Below, one piece after another: positions 23,760 to 33,579 of a stretch of DNA of 64,000 nt. Under the pieces are notes generated by a model. The model was given only the letters and a program-made list of their open reading frames with translations. It made no database searches and was not told where the DNA came from. This DNA comes from Pisolithus tinctorius. Lineage: Eukaryota; Basidiomycota; Agaricomycetes; Boletales; Pisolithaceae. Where the stretch lies: positions 1,488,001 to 1,552,000 of the forward strand of contig JANFAH010000007.1 of assembly GCA_024663395.1 (NCBI GenBank). The letters are read 5' to 3'. A program made the position numbers and the translations under genes. Each line of letters starts with the position of its first letter. Positions within the stretch are counted from its first letter, which is position 1.

Positions 23760-24475
23760 TTAGTTAACGTCCTCCAACTTCTCCTTGTCGGCAGCCGCGG
23801 CCTGCTCTCCTTCCACATCAAAATTCTCCACAAGGTCAGGGACATCGTCGTCATCATCCTCGGCGTTGCCACCTGCGGCTGGCCTCTGCTGCCCTTGCTG
23901 GATGGCTTGGTATGATTCTGCGAGTTTACGCAATGACGCGAGTGAATCCGGGCCAAGTTGGTTCAAGATCCCCGGAACGAGTTCCGTCAACTCCTTGACG
24001 TGACCAATACCATAGATTGCAAACGTGTTTGCAGGAACTGCAGCGTGAACTGTGGGTACACACAGAGATCCTCGTTAACGTCACCGATCTCTTGTGCGAC
24101 GACACGATGGACGCCCGTGGAGCCCCAAAAAGTACACACCTTTAGGCGTGGTGAAGTGCAGCACATGGCCATCCTCTCTGAACATGTTCACTTCCTCCAC
24201 ACCAGGGATAGGCTGCACATTCAATTTTTTGAGAGCACCTTGAAGCTTCTTGTCATCTTGTGCAGAGGACGGCTTCGCTTTCCGCACGACTTTCCGACGC
24301 ATGGTGCCCTTCCCACCTACAACATATTAGACATGAACTTAAGAGATGTTGGGAGTTTATGAGGTTTCGATGGGGTCCGAAAACACCAAGTCAACCCTTG
24401 TAAACCAGAGGGCCACTCACCAAGTCGGTTTGCCGCAGCCGCAGCCTGAAGTTTGGCCAGTTTTGCTGGATCCAT
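23760..24475 (-). CDS. EGD1: Nascent polypeptide-associated complex subunit beta
   Basis: Three exons (24475-24421, 24316-24140, 24049-23760) encode 173 residues. The N-terminus ([27 protein letters not shown]) includes the positively charged RRKxxRK ribosome-anchoring motif at about residues 26-32. The NAC domain follows ([13 protein letters not shown], then [22 protein letters not shown]), with the usual [15 protein letters not shown] helix. The C-terminus is acidic ([14 protein letters not shown]) and ends KEKLEDVN. With NAC alpha it forms the heterodimer that sits at the ribosome exit tunnel and shields nascent chains. It is divergent from the GNAT gene, 244 bp apart. Confidence 0.96.
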
Positions 24476-24719
24476 AGTGATTGGTGTCGAGGATCTCTAG
24501 TCCCTTGGATATTTGGGATGTACGTCGGTGAAAAGTCGACAACTAAGGTTTAATCAAATATGAGTACACAAACATCGAAAGTCCGCGACGCGACGACCAG
24601 CTTTCGAAGCAGAAGTGGGTTTTTTTGCGCAAAAGTAGACCAGATTTGGTCGATAGTTGGAAGGCTGATAAATAGCTTGCAGCCACTATGTCTGACGTGG
24701 GCAAAGCAAATCGGATAAG
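24476..24719. promoter_or_regulatory. Divergent promoter of EGD1 and the GNAT gene
   Basis: 244 bp between opposite start codons (24475 minus, 24720 plus). Both core promoters must lie here. No distinct element was identified. Confidence 0.5.
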
Positions 24720-25637
24720 ATGGCCCCTCCGTTTCATATCCGCCAGGCTACGGCAGATGATGTGGTGAGCTGCAGAGAGTAGCCCATTCGTGTTGCTTGC
24801 GGTTGTGCTGAGATAGATAATTGAACGGATCAGGACACCATCTTGAAAGTAATCATTGGATTGGTATTACTGTTTTCCAGTTCAAAGGCTGTCGCGATCA
24901 CTCAAACCCAGACCGTATTCGAAACTACTAGGCGACGTATGAAAATGAACCCTTGTCCACGGTCGAGGCAACACCTGACCTGGTCAGTATTCATGCTCTG
25001 CTTCAACAATCACTGTTCCGACACGAACTTCAGTTAAGGGAAAACATCTTCGAGAAGCATTATGCTCACACACTCCTGGCGTTCGAGGGGACGCCAGAAG
25101 CACCTGGGGCACCCCTTGGGATGGCCCTCTATTTCTTCAACTACTCTACCTGGACAGGAAGACCGGGGTTGTACGTGCGTGTGGACGGTTCATGATATAT
25201 CACCGCCACGGGTCGCTTAAGTGGGGCACCCACGCCTTTTCCAGCTCGAAGACCTCTTTGTCATTCCGGAGGCAAGGAATGTTGGCATTGGAAAAGCCTT
25301 TTTTGCTGAACTAGGGAAAGTGGCTCAAGCCAAGGTAATTCCGTCATTGATTTCCGGCGTTTGATGGTCAACGCTAACGCTGTGCCGGCAACCTAGAATT
25401 GTGCACGGCTTGATTGGTCTGTGCTTACGGTGAGCGGGCAAGTTGGCTGAAAACGTCCGGAGCTAATTAATGCTATTGTTGCCAAAATAACCATATTTGC
25501 CGGGATAGTGGAATGAACCATCCATTGCGTTCTATGAAAAGGTCCTGGGTGCCAAGCGCATGGACGGGTGGATGGGAATGCGGCTTGATGAACGAGGCAT
25601 TGCAGAACTTGAAAAATTTTCAACCCGCAACGAGTAA
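24720..25637 (+). CDS. GNAT acetyltransferase, SSAT/thialysine-acetyltransferase-like
   Basis: Six exons (24720-24764, 24834-24863, 24932-25174, 25245-25334, 25397-25429, 25509-25637) encode 189 residues. The start MAPPFHIRQATADDVDTIL is the usual GNAT beta-1/alpha-1. The middle has FFNYSTWTGRPGLYLEDLFV, and the acetyl-CoA-binding motif A reads PEARNVGIGKAF (Q/RxxGxG/A type). The end has the WNEPSIAFYEKVLGAKRMDGW helix-strand typical of the spermidine/spermine and thialysine acetyltransferase branch. It should transfer acetyl from acetyl-CoA to a small amine; the substrate cannot be read from the sequence. Exon 2 is only 30 bp; a GTAATC at 24849 could be mistaken for its donor, but only the GTATTA donor at 24864 restores the conserved ATYENEP block. 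Confidence 0.88.
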
Positions 25638-25852
25638 ACCCGTTGTCTGCCGTTACCATTGCCTTGTTTCTGGTTCAATTCAAACAGTGGATCTAAACAT
25701 TAGCGAAAAATACGATAGGATCCGAAAGACATCCTCATTGCATTAGAAAGAAAAAAAGACAAACCCGCCATGAGGTATTGCGGTTGGTAGTGGGTACAAC
25801 GCGGTGCAAGACTTATATTACCCTGGATCGGGAGGTGTATCAGTGGAGTGCA

Positions 25853-26659
25853 CTATATTCCATCGTAACTGGCGCCACCGGCCTGTTTTCTAAGTCAGAC
25901 TCTGACAGCAACATCGTGTGCTGGCTAGTAGAGTTCCACTCACTTTCCGCAGTCTGACAACGATAGGGTCCTCTTGCAAGTCATCTCTCTCCCGGGCGGC
26001 AACCTCTATTGAGTAAGCTCGCAACACCCCCTTGACGTCGGCAGTGTGGACAGAAATCTGCAAAGTAGAGGCGGATGAGTAAGTTCACAAACTCATCAAC
26101 TCGCCACAGGAAGGGCAGTGTGAACGTGTGATGTAGGATCGGAACAGGAACATCATGCGTAGTGCAGTGTTAGGCACATTCGCCACACTACGTAAAGAAC
26201 CAGTGCGACCACGCACCTTGGCTTTCCGCATCACCTTACACCCTGCACCAATCCAAACCACGAGGATGAACTTCTCGCGCTGCGATTCTTTGTCATTGGA
26301 ATATGTGACACGTGCGTAGGCAAAAGAGGCCTTGGAGTCATCTAGCGCATCACGGAGCTCGGACAGGCCGCCAGTGCCAGTCCGCGTGAGGACCAATCTA
26401 TCGGAGCGATCGGACTACAGCGTGTGGGGGACAGAATGCATGAAATCAGAGGCAGAACCTGAAGACATCAAGCGACCCTATGGAACATGACGCTAACCTG
26501 ATAATCAAGCAGCAGCCAGTTGGTATCCGATTTGTCAGAGCGCACGTCCACGTAGGCTGAAAGAATCCAAACACGATGTTGGGTCAAACCATATTTGACT
26601 AGTCGACACTGGCAGGCGGGCTGACCTTCCTGAATCTTGGTGTCGGAAACATCAGCCAT
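25853..26659 (-). CDS. Coactosin-like actin-binding protein (ADF-H domain)
   Basis: Five exons (26659-26626, 26556-26498, 26414-26217, 26057-25944, 25882-25853) encode 144 residues, the normal coactosin length. The whole chain is one ADF homology domain: MADVSDTKIQ, VRSDKSDTNWLLLDY, an inner block with FILVVWIGAGCKVMRKAK, and HTADVKGVLRAYSIEVAAR. The C-terminal AGGASYDG is a coactosin hallmark. Coactosin binds F-actin and slows capping protein; it lacks cofilin's G-actin severing site. The last exon is 30 bp; its CAG acceptor at 25883-25885 was chosen because it gives the AGGASYDG ending. Confidence 0.93.
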
Positions 26660-26858
26660 GTTTGTATCGAGTGTACGACGGGCACGTTCCAATTCCCTCG
26701 ACTGGGAGGGCAAACCAGTCGTACCGACCAAGGAAGTTCGCAAATTTTGGCTCTCGCAAGTCCCAACGGGGAGAAGGCTTCGGACGGTGCCGATCGTGTG
26801 AGTCGCGGAGTGCAAATCGCTTATGAAGTACCGTCGATAGCACTGAGCATGCGGACGA
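26660..26858. promoter_or_regulatory. Divergent promoter of coactosin and RRG9
   Basis: 199 bp between opposite start codons (26659 minus, 26859 plus). No distinct element was identified. Confidence 0.45.
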
Positions 26859-27512
26859 ATGTCTGTCGTGCAGCGGTCACTAGCGTTTCGGCTCTTCAGG
26901 TGCCCGGCACTCTTCACCAAATCCATATTGTGTCGCTTGTACTCGGAGGGTGTCGTCCCCCGGCGACGAAACTGGAGAGTCGAAGGTCATGTTCCCCCAC
27001 GCGCACTCGTCCAGGAAGACGCGCCTGCACTTGATCTGACAGAGGACGAGCCACCCACTAGACGACGCACACATCCTGAAACCTCAGAAACTCCGGAGCA
27101 GTGGCAGAGACACAGGGAACGGATGAAAGAGAGATTTCCAGAGGGATGGCACCCAACACGCAAATTATCGCGGGAAGCCATGGAGGCACTTCGGTCACTT
27201 CATGCATTGGATAAGGGGACGTTCACTACTCCGGTGCTGGCAAACAAATTCAAAATAAGCCCCGAGGCCGTTCGGCGCATTTTACGGAGCAAGTGGGAGC
27301 CGTCGAAAGAGAAGCGAGCGAAACTGGCGGATAGGGAGCGGAGAGATAGGGAAGAACGGATATTACGGAGCAGGATAGAAGAAAAGAAGAAGGAAAATGA
27401 AATCCTTGTGGAGGCGAGGAAATATCAGAACACTCAGGACAGAACTGCCAACGGAGGGACACAGAAACGGAAGGAGTCATTATCTGCCAAGGATGAATTC
27501 TTTTTCCAATGA
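26859..27512 (+). CDS. RRG9: Neugrin/Rrg9-type mitochondrial protein
   Basis: A single 217-codon exon. The N-terminal 30 residues are basic, hydroxylated and free of acidic residues (MSVVQRSLAFRLFRC), as in a mitochondrial presequence. The conserved core is MKERFPEGWHPTRKLSREAMEALRSLHALD, then PVLANKFKISPEAVRRILRSKW, the neugrin/Rrg9 helix-turn-helix-like block. The C-terminal third is a long charged helix rich in Arg, Lys and Glu. Yeast Rrg9 is needed to keep mitochondrial DNA and respiratory growth. It is one of the few intronless genes in the window. Confidence 0.92.
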   Translation: MSVVQRSLAFRLFRCPALFTKSILCRLYSEGVVPRRRNWRVEGHVPPRALVQEDAPALDLTEDEPPTRRRTHPETSETPEQWQRHRERMKERFPEGWHPTRKLSREAMEALRSLHALDKGTFTTPVLANKFKISPEAVRRILRSKWEPSKEKRAKLADRERRDREERILRSRIEEKKKENEILVEARKYQNTQDRTANGGTQKRKESLSAKDEFFFQ

Positions 27513-27952
27513 CCCCCATGCTGAGGAATATACATACCCAATTCGCACCGCAATTCTCTGCATCAGCGTTCGATCATATCTATCTGATGATGGCCTCCGT
27601 TCGCTCTCCGCCTAAGCAGTGCATATTCAGTACGATACCAATGCGATACATGGTGTCACTGAATCCCGACTCGAGCAGCAGTCAACTCTGCCCAACTATC
27701 CATACGTTACATGTGACATTTAAGGTATCATATCTTTGTCCGGGGTACAACAGGCACATAAACAGAACGATTAACTGCGGTTACTTCGTGATTATCCAAG
27801 TATTACTGTCGAGTCCTGCAAGTAGTGAATAATAATAATAGCAAATGGTGCAGTCCCACACGGAAAGGTCCACGATGCATCGACTGCGTAAACATTCATA
27901 CAAACGTTCAACGTTCAACCCTCAACGTGGACAGCCAAGCACAGCTCGGACG
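27513..27952. other. Convergent intergenic region
   Basis: 440 bp between the 3' ends of RRG9 (plus) and the P450 gene (minus). It includes a short poly-imperfect ATA run near 27830. I see no gene or RNA in it. Confidence 0.5.
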
Positions 27953-29783
27953 TCACAGCGTGGGTGTGGATTTTTCATAGTGGAGGAAACAGGATCCTTT
28001 TTCTGGGCGGCATAGAAGGGCGTCGTTCCAATTAGGTCGGGGGGGGGAATCGAGCAGGTCACCGTTCACGCCTACGGTCGAATAACGAAATCCCAGCAAC
28101 ATCATAGACGTGACGAGCTTGAGCTCCAACCTCGCCAAGCGTTGGCCCAGGCAAACAGTTTTCCCTGATGGGTGGTGTCGTCAGCGGAAAGAATGCACGT
28201 AAAGTATTGGGCCGTGAACTCACCACCACCCCATCCTAGATAACCGAACGGCACCTTAGCCTCCCCGCGGCTTGGGTCGAATTTCCACGGATCAGGGTAT
28301 ATGTCCGGGTTAAGATGCACATCCGAGAAAGGGTACACTATGTATGCCCCTGATGGGACGAGTTTGGAATCAATGAATGTATCAGGGCCGAGATTGCGGC
28401 GCATGGCTGTATGTGGCTGCGCGATCCGGAGTGTCTCGTGGATAACTGCATCCAAAACAGGCGTTTCCGTTTCCCAAGCCTCCAGAGGAATAGCCGATAG
28501 CTGTTCCGAGAGGGACATCGTTTTGTTTTGGGGTGGGTAAATGGCTAATAGTCGGTCGACCTCCTGCGTCGCCTTGACCTTCCACTCCGCGTTGTTGCCC
28601 AGGAATGTGATAAGCCAAGACGCTGCAGTGCCTGTTGCTCTAGCACCAGCCACCAACAATCCCATGATGAACTAAAAGCGCATCAATGACCTTGAAAGAC
28701 CCTTGAACAGGTTTTAAGCTTACCCCAACCATAACCAATCTCTCGTCCTTGGCGTCGACTAGCATCTGCAGGGTGTCATTTCGGTGCTCGCCGCTTTGCA
28801 CCCTGTTGTCCACGGCACGTGAAACAATGCCGTAAATCTCCTTCGTTGCCCAGAGTTTCTTGAGCATACTCGGGGCAGGCAGCCATGGTAGCAAGACGGT
28901 TGCAGGAGTCGTCCCGTTATCCAGGATGTCGTACAGGTACTTGAGGCGACGAACGAGTGCCGCGTCATTTGCAATGTCTTCGCTTGCAAGAGATCGTACA
29001 GTTGTTTGGAATAGCAGCTAATTCACAGGTCAGTTGGGGTGTGCGGATACATCTTGGGGCGTACTTCGTAGATATTTTCAAAAGGGTCAAAAGTTCCGGT
29101 AGGTTCCCAGGCTTCCATCAAACGACGACAGTCGTCTAGTATAGGTTTGATGCCTGCAAGGGTGGGCGCTCAGTAGAGGAAGGTCGTGGAAGCAAGATAC
29201 ATACGTTGAGTCAGATGTTCCTGTCTCTGAGACGCAGAGAGTCGCTTGTGGATGAGCGCTACACGACGAGTCTGCAGATCAGACGTCACGCCCTTGACGA
29301 CGGGAATCTATAATTGCGGTTACTTAGAACCTGGGCGACTGCGGTGAGATGGGGGAAGTGACGTACGGCGCCAGACAGTACTTTGAAACCTTCGGTGAGG
29401 TCGAAGGCTCGATTAGTGAAGAAGGCCTTCCGACCAGCTTCTCCGGACACAACAATGACGGTATCCTATGAGTATGACTCAGCATCCGAACGTCTGTTAA
29501 TGAAATGACCACATGCCCGCAACATGTTGAACTGGAACAATGCCTGGCCCGTTTTGCGGAAACCGTCGTTGAGGAATTCGAAGCGTTTTTGGAAGAACGG
29601 AGCGATGGCGAGCAAATGAGACCCCGGTAGAAAGACAGGGGATTGCGAACCATTGTCGACTTTGTTACTGTCGAGGCCGAATACGAGGAGGACGAATAGA
29701 ATACAAAGAGCAAGGAAAACTTGAACCTGCAAGCTGGAGAGGAGAAAGGCATCAGCAGCTGATTGTAGGCCGACCGTATACAT
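27953..29783 (-). CDS. Cytochrome P450 with GWGGG-type heme loop
   Basis: Seven exons (29783-29517, 29465-29367, 29307-29205, 29153-29065, 29017-28724, 28671-28224, 28164-27953) give 503 residues. A single N-terminal membrane anchor (FLALCILFVLLVFGL, about residues 26-40) places it on the ER. The ExxR pair is E363/R366 in HETLR; the PERF-like element is FDPSR. The heme loop FGYLGWGGGKTVCLG has the ligand at C438. The I-helix reads AGARATGTAAS, lacking the usual acid-alcohol pair (D/E-T). Together with GWGGG this recalls fungal P450s related to CYP51-like or hydroperoxide-using enzymes, so classical mono-oxygenation is not certain. Intron 1 starts with GC (GCATGT at 29516); no GT donor restores the DTVIVVSGEAGRKAFF block. 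The substrate is unknown. Confidence 0.87.
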
Positions 29784-31788
29784 GATACAAGCTGCGAGAG
29801 GCCTTGCGATAACTGGAATGGACGGCAATGGAAACTAGTTGATTGACGCCCCTCACCTTTATAGTGGGTGGGTGAAGGACCCGCAGCGGAACAAATCACC
29901 AGTTATTGCGGCAAATGAACCAGCGTGTTCACCAGCCGTCTCAGGGAGAAATAAAAGCACTTGATCGACCACTTTCGGGTCCGCTGCAGCCTCAAGTACG
30001 TAAAGCCATACTTTGGTTGTGACAAGGCGACGCAACATAGCATGTGGTATTGCCGAGTATCTAGAAAGAGTCAGATTCGTCATTCCGGGGGACCCGTTCC
30101 TTCGTCCGGACACCGGGTCATGGGAAAAACTAATTGACATTCCAGACATCAGCTCGAGTTGCGGCCCTGAACTCGCAGTAGGAACAAATACCTAAATGGC
30201 GACACCAGCCTCGAGGCTGGCGTGCGGCGAAGCTCTACGCCAATTAGGGACGTACAATTCATGCGCCAGTGGGCACCCGTCGGACCCCCATCCCTATCCC
30301 AACCATGAATGGTGAACATGAACTCACACCTCGTCGCCAAATCAAAGTGGGCGGGTCACCCGGGGCAGAATTTCACATCGGAAGGCTGATATGATTATCA
30401 CGGTCCCGAGCGAAACGCCGTATATTCCAATCCGCGACCCCTTATCATAACCGAACATTCATTTTAAATTTGCCTCCCATCCGCCTCCACAACGTGTACT
30501 TTGTCTCCGCGTCATCAATGCGGTACCAGCTAGTCAGCCTGCAAGACACCCGGCGCGTGGGCCGATAAAACATTTTTCCCAGCCAGGTACGCCCCAAGTT
30601 TGCTTGACCAAAACAGCGTGGGAGACGGAGAACTAGGCCTGCGAACTGCAGCCCGCGCTACACCTGAGCTAGCGATCGGAAAACATTAGTACGCAAACAG
30701 GTGACCAGTAAGCAAATCCGCACAGGACCCAAGTTGCGGACGTCATGTATATGGTGAAAATACCCGCTCTCATGCGAGTTATTCTGCGAAGATATGGCCG
30801 GACTGAATTGGCGCCTGAGCGGGAATGAATCCAGAGTGCGCCAGATGCGTCGCGGACAACACCAGGGCAGCACGGCCTGCTATGAAAAACGGTCTAATTG
30901 CAGTGAAGCAGTCCAAATTAGGTCGGAAAGTAACTGGTCCATTGGCTGACTGGGCAATGCTGAACGTGCTACCAACGAAGGCATTCCGTGGCCCGCGACG
31001 GGCGAACCCCAATTCGCAGGTACGCACGGAGTATCGCAGCGTGTTGACCTCGGAGTATGAAACAGCATATCTTGAATTCATGACGAAGGGTCAGTCATTC
31101 AAGGCACAGTGCCTATGATTCGATATGGATATGTGCCACCCACCCACCTGTTCCAAGTATTAAGCGAAGAGATCGACCATCCACCAGTGCTAAACATTTG
31201 CGCCCGGTCCCATCCACAACTAACCCTATGACCAGCAGCCACGCGATGCGAGAGAGTTTGACCAAGAGCCAGTAGTCGGTATGATAGGCGAACGTATCAC
31301 GGACTCTTGACGGACAGCGCTTCCCTACAAAGGCTACAGGGACACGTAAGTGTGGTGTAAAAGCAACGCACATTTCTTCGCTTTTTAGCCACTAGCCTAT
31401 CAGCCGACTAGTAGACTGCGTCCCGCCACGGCAGCCTCAAGACAAATTCACTACGGACCGGTGTTGCAGGGTAGGTAGACAAGTCGGGAGGGCGTATCAC
31501 TTGCGCACGGACACGTTGAGGGCAGCCGTTGCGTATTTGGTTCGGGTCTGGGATATGGTTCGGTCCGCAAGATCTTGGAATCAAATCTTCGACACGTTGC
31601 CCAAACAGGCCGAGGTGATCAGGTTCGTCGCTCCCGAAGCAGACTGGCACGTGCGATTGGGGGTACTTGCAATAATACTATACACGTTCCAATTGCTCTT
31701 ACTTGCTATAGTTACAGCGTTTGTACAAGTAGTATTGCATTAGACTAATGCGGTCCGCGCTCGAGCGGGGCGGTAGAATATCGAATTC
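29784..31788. other. Gene-poor 2-kb region upstream of the P450 gene
   Basis: Lies between the P450 start (29783) and the GID9 stop (31789). One minus-strand ORF begins with ATG (30149-29859, 96 codons) but has no homology I recognise, and codon use does not look coding. The plus-strand ORFs at 30825-31118 and 31501-31743 also look random. No RNA gene or long repeat was seen. The right-hand part probably carries the P450 promoter. Confidence 0.4.
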
Positions 31789-33336
31789 CTACGAGATGAA
31801 TACCTTCTTAAGGGCAGAAAAATCACATGTGTGATTTGACTGTGGACAGGTGACCTTGCCGTCGTTCTTTGCGGCCATCTCTTCGAGGGCCTTCACGGAA
31901 AGCGACGTCAAGGTTGCGCAAGGAGAAGGGGGGGGAGTCAGCTTGTGCCCTAAATCGCCTAATTCACTTACCTCTCTCGAGTAGACATAACCATTTGGGA
32001 ATGCCATAGGCATGTTATCCTCATCCATTATTTTCCCGCTAAGGCGACAGACGATGGTTGAATTTGTATGGTGGCTATACGGCACCTCATTGGCAAGTAC
32101 CCTGATATTGGGATCACAAACGGGGCAGTTCACATTCGGGTTGTGGTCGTAACATGCAGGAAGTTTGAGAGCAGCAAGGCCGGCATAGAGCGCGAGATTA
32201 AGAAGCGGTTCCGTGGATAAACTATTCAAGGTATACGCGGCCAAACGGAAAGCTTGTATCAGCGATATCCACCGGGAATTGTCGTAAAGTCGCTACACAG
32301 CTGTCAGTACATTGGTCACTCCATGAGGAAATCACTGACCTTGTACTGGCCGCAGTTTGTAGACGGCAGAACGGCGAGAAGGGCGGATGCCTGCATTATC
32401 TGAGACAGATGTGTCTCCTGCCAGGAAATGAGGTACTTCCTCGAGTATGTAATTGCTTCTTGCGTTTTCCGCGCCCGCGCTAACTCAATGTATTCTTGAA
32501 GCCGGAGCTCAAATTCAAGGGTGCTCTGTCAGGTCGTTAGAAAGCGCTGTTCCTGACAGGGAGTGGCGCGGTTTGGAACTTTCCTTAATCTTGCGCAACG
32601 CCGTCTTATTTTCACTGCACCATGCTATGGCTTCAGCACAGCTGTGCCGGCGAAGTGCGGATTCAATTCTGTGGATGTCCATGAACAGATCAATATCCAC
32701 TAGGGTCTAGCATGATACGACACGTCAATATGGCATGCTGAAGCCCAATACAGTCGACTCACCTCAATACCCCGCTCTTGGGCAAGGGTCCTCGCGGTTT
32801 GGTGACGACCACCACGCAGGGCCCAATCGACAAGCCATCTGTCTAGTCTCGTATCTGCCCAACGGGAGTGATCTGCACAATTCGTGGTCGGCAGTGTTTC
32901 AAGGTTAGCAAGGTGGTGAAGGCGTTCCAGTATAACGTCCAGGGTAGGCTTTCCGTTATTTTCCTGAAGGTCCGAGAGCTGTACGAAAACGAGAATGAGT
33001 GTGAATGACACTGGGCGGAGTGGCAGCAAGATGACCTTGCGCTTAAGATTCTCCACTCGGCCAATCATTCCATCCACCACCTTGACCGCCTCCTCAACGT
33101 TTCCTTCGTTCGCCATAGAACGTTTCTGTAGGTCATTAGAAAGCGACAAAACGCTTCCAAGCTCCTTCTCGATATTCCGCTGAGACGCCCGGAAGACCTT
33201 GCGATAATTCTCGTAAGGAACCTGCGGAGGCTTGCTAAGTGACAATCCTCGGAGACTGACACGGAACACCACACACTCGGGCAAAGGGCTGCTCGAAAAG
33301 TAACATTCCATCAACGTTGACCTTCGTTGTGCTCAT
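31789..33336 (-). CDS. GID9: GID E3 ligase subunit Gid9/Fyv10 (MAEA homologue)
   Basis: Seven exons (33336-33277, 33221-33036, 32978-32763, 32706-32584, 32525-32340, 32292-31972, 31890-31789) give 397 residues; human MAEA has 396. The N-terminal helices (VPYENYRKVFRASQRNIEKEL) are followed by LisH (RWLVDWALRGGRHQTARTLA), CTLH and CRA segments. The C-terminal RING-like domain has CPVCDP, STIVCRLSGKIMDEDNMPMAFPNGYVYS and CPQSNHTC. With Gid2 it forms the catalytic core that ubiquitinates gluconeogenic enzymes. The fourth intron (32583-32526) is the odd part. The exons flanking it align perfectly with MAEA (ALRKIK + STLEFELRLQEYIEL), but the intron begins GAAAGT rather than GTAAGT. Reading through it ends at a stop within 20 codons. 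Either it is a GA-AG intron, or a mutation or sequencing error at 32582 has changed GT to GA. All other signs say the gene is intact. Confidence 0.88.
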
Positions 33337-33436
33337 GTTGAGGAGGGGGGATCGCAGTCAACCACAATGAAGCCCACAACCTAGTCCTTGCCAGGTAGTC
33401 ACTCAATTCAATCGGGCTGTTCGGGCTGGTCCTGGT

Positions 33437-33444
33437 CACGTGAG
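33437..33444. promoter_or_regulatory. E-box octamer TCACGTGA upstream of GID9
   Basis: A palindromic octamer about 100 bp upstream of the GID9 start (33336, minus) and 3' of PIG-S. It matches octamers at 1379-1386 and 21686-21693. A bHLH factor site is inferred. Confidence 0.35.
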
Positions 33445-33579
33445 TAATACTACGGTGTAGTGTGGGTCAAAGTTGTTCTGCGAGCATGCATCATCCAGAT
33501 TATTACACTATGGCTTGTTAATTTGAACGATATGGTACATATTCTATCTGGAACTGGATACGGTACACGAGGATCGATT

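Noticed and set aside
24849..24880. A 32-bp intron (GTAATC...TTCCAG) in the GNAT gene
   Set aside because: The exon after it would contain a stop; the donor at 24864 with acceptor at 24931 gives the conserved GNAT sequence instead.
29859..30149. 96-codon ATG ORF upstream of the P450 gene
   Set aside because: No homology or coding-like composition; too short to support alone.
30825..31743. Two plus-strand ORFs (30825-31118, 31501-31743)
   Set aside because: The second has no ATG start; neither has a motif or neighbour that makes sense.
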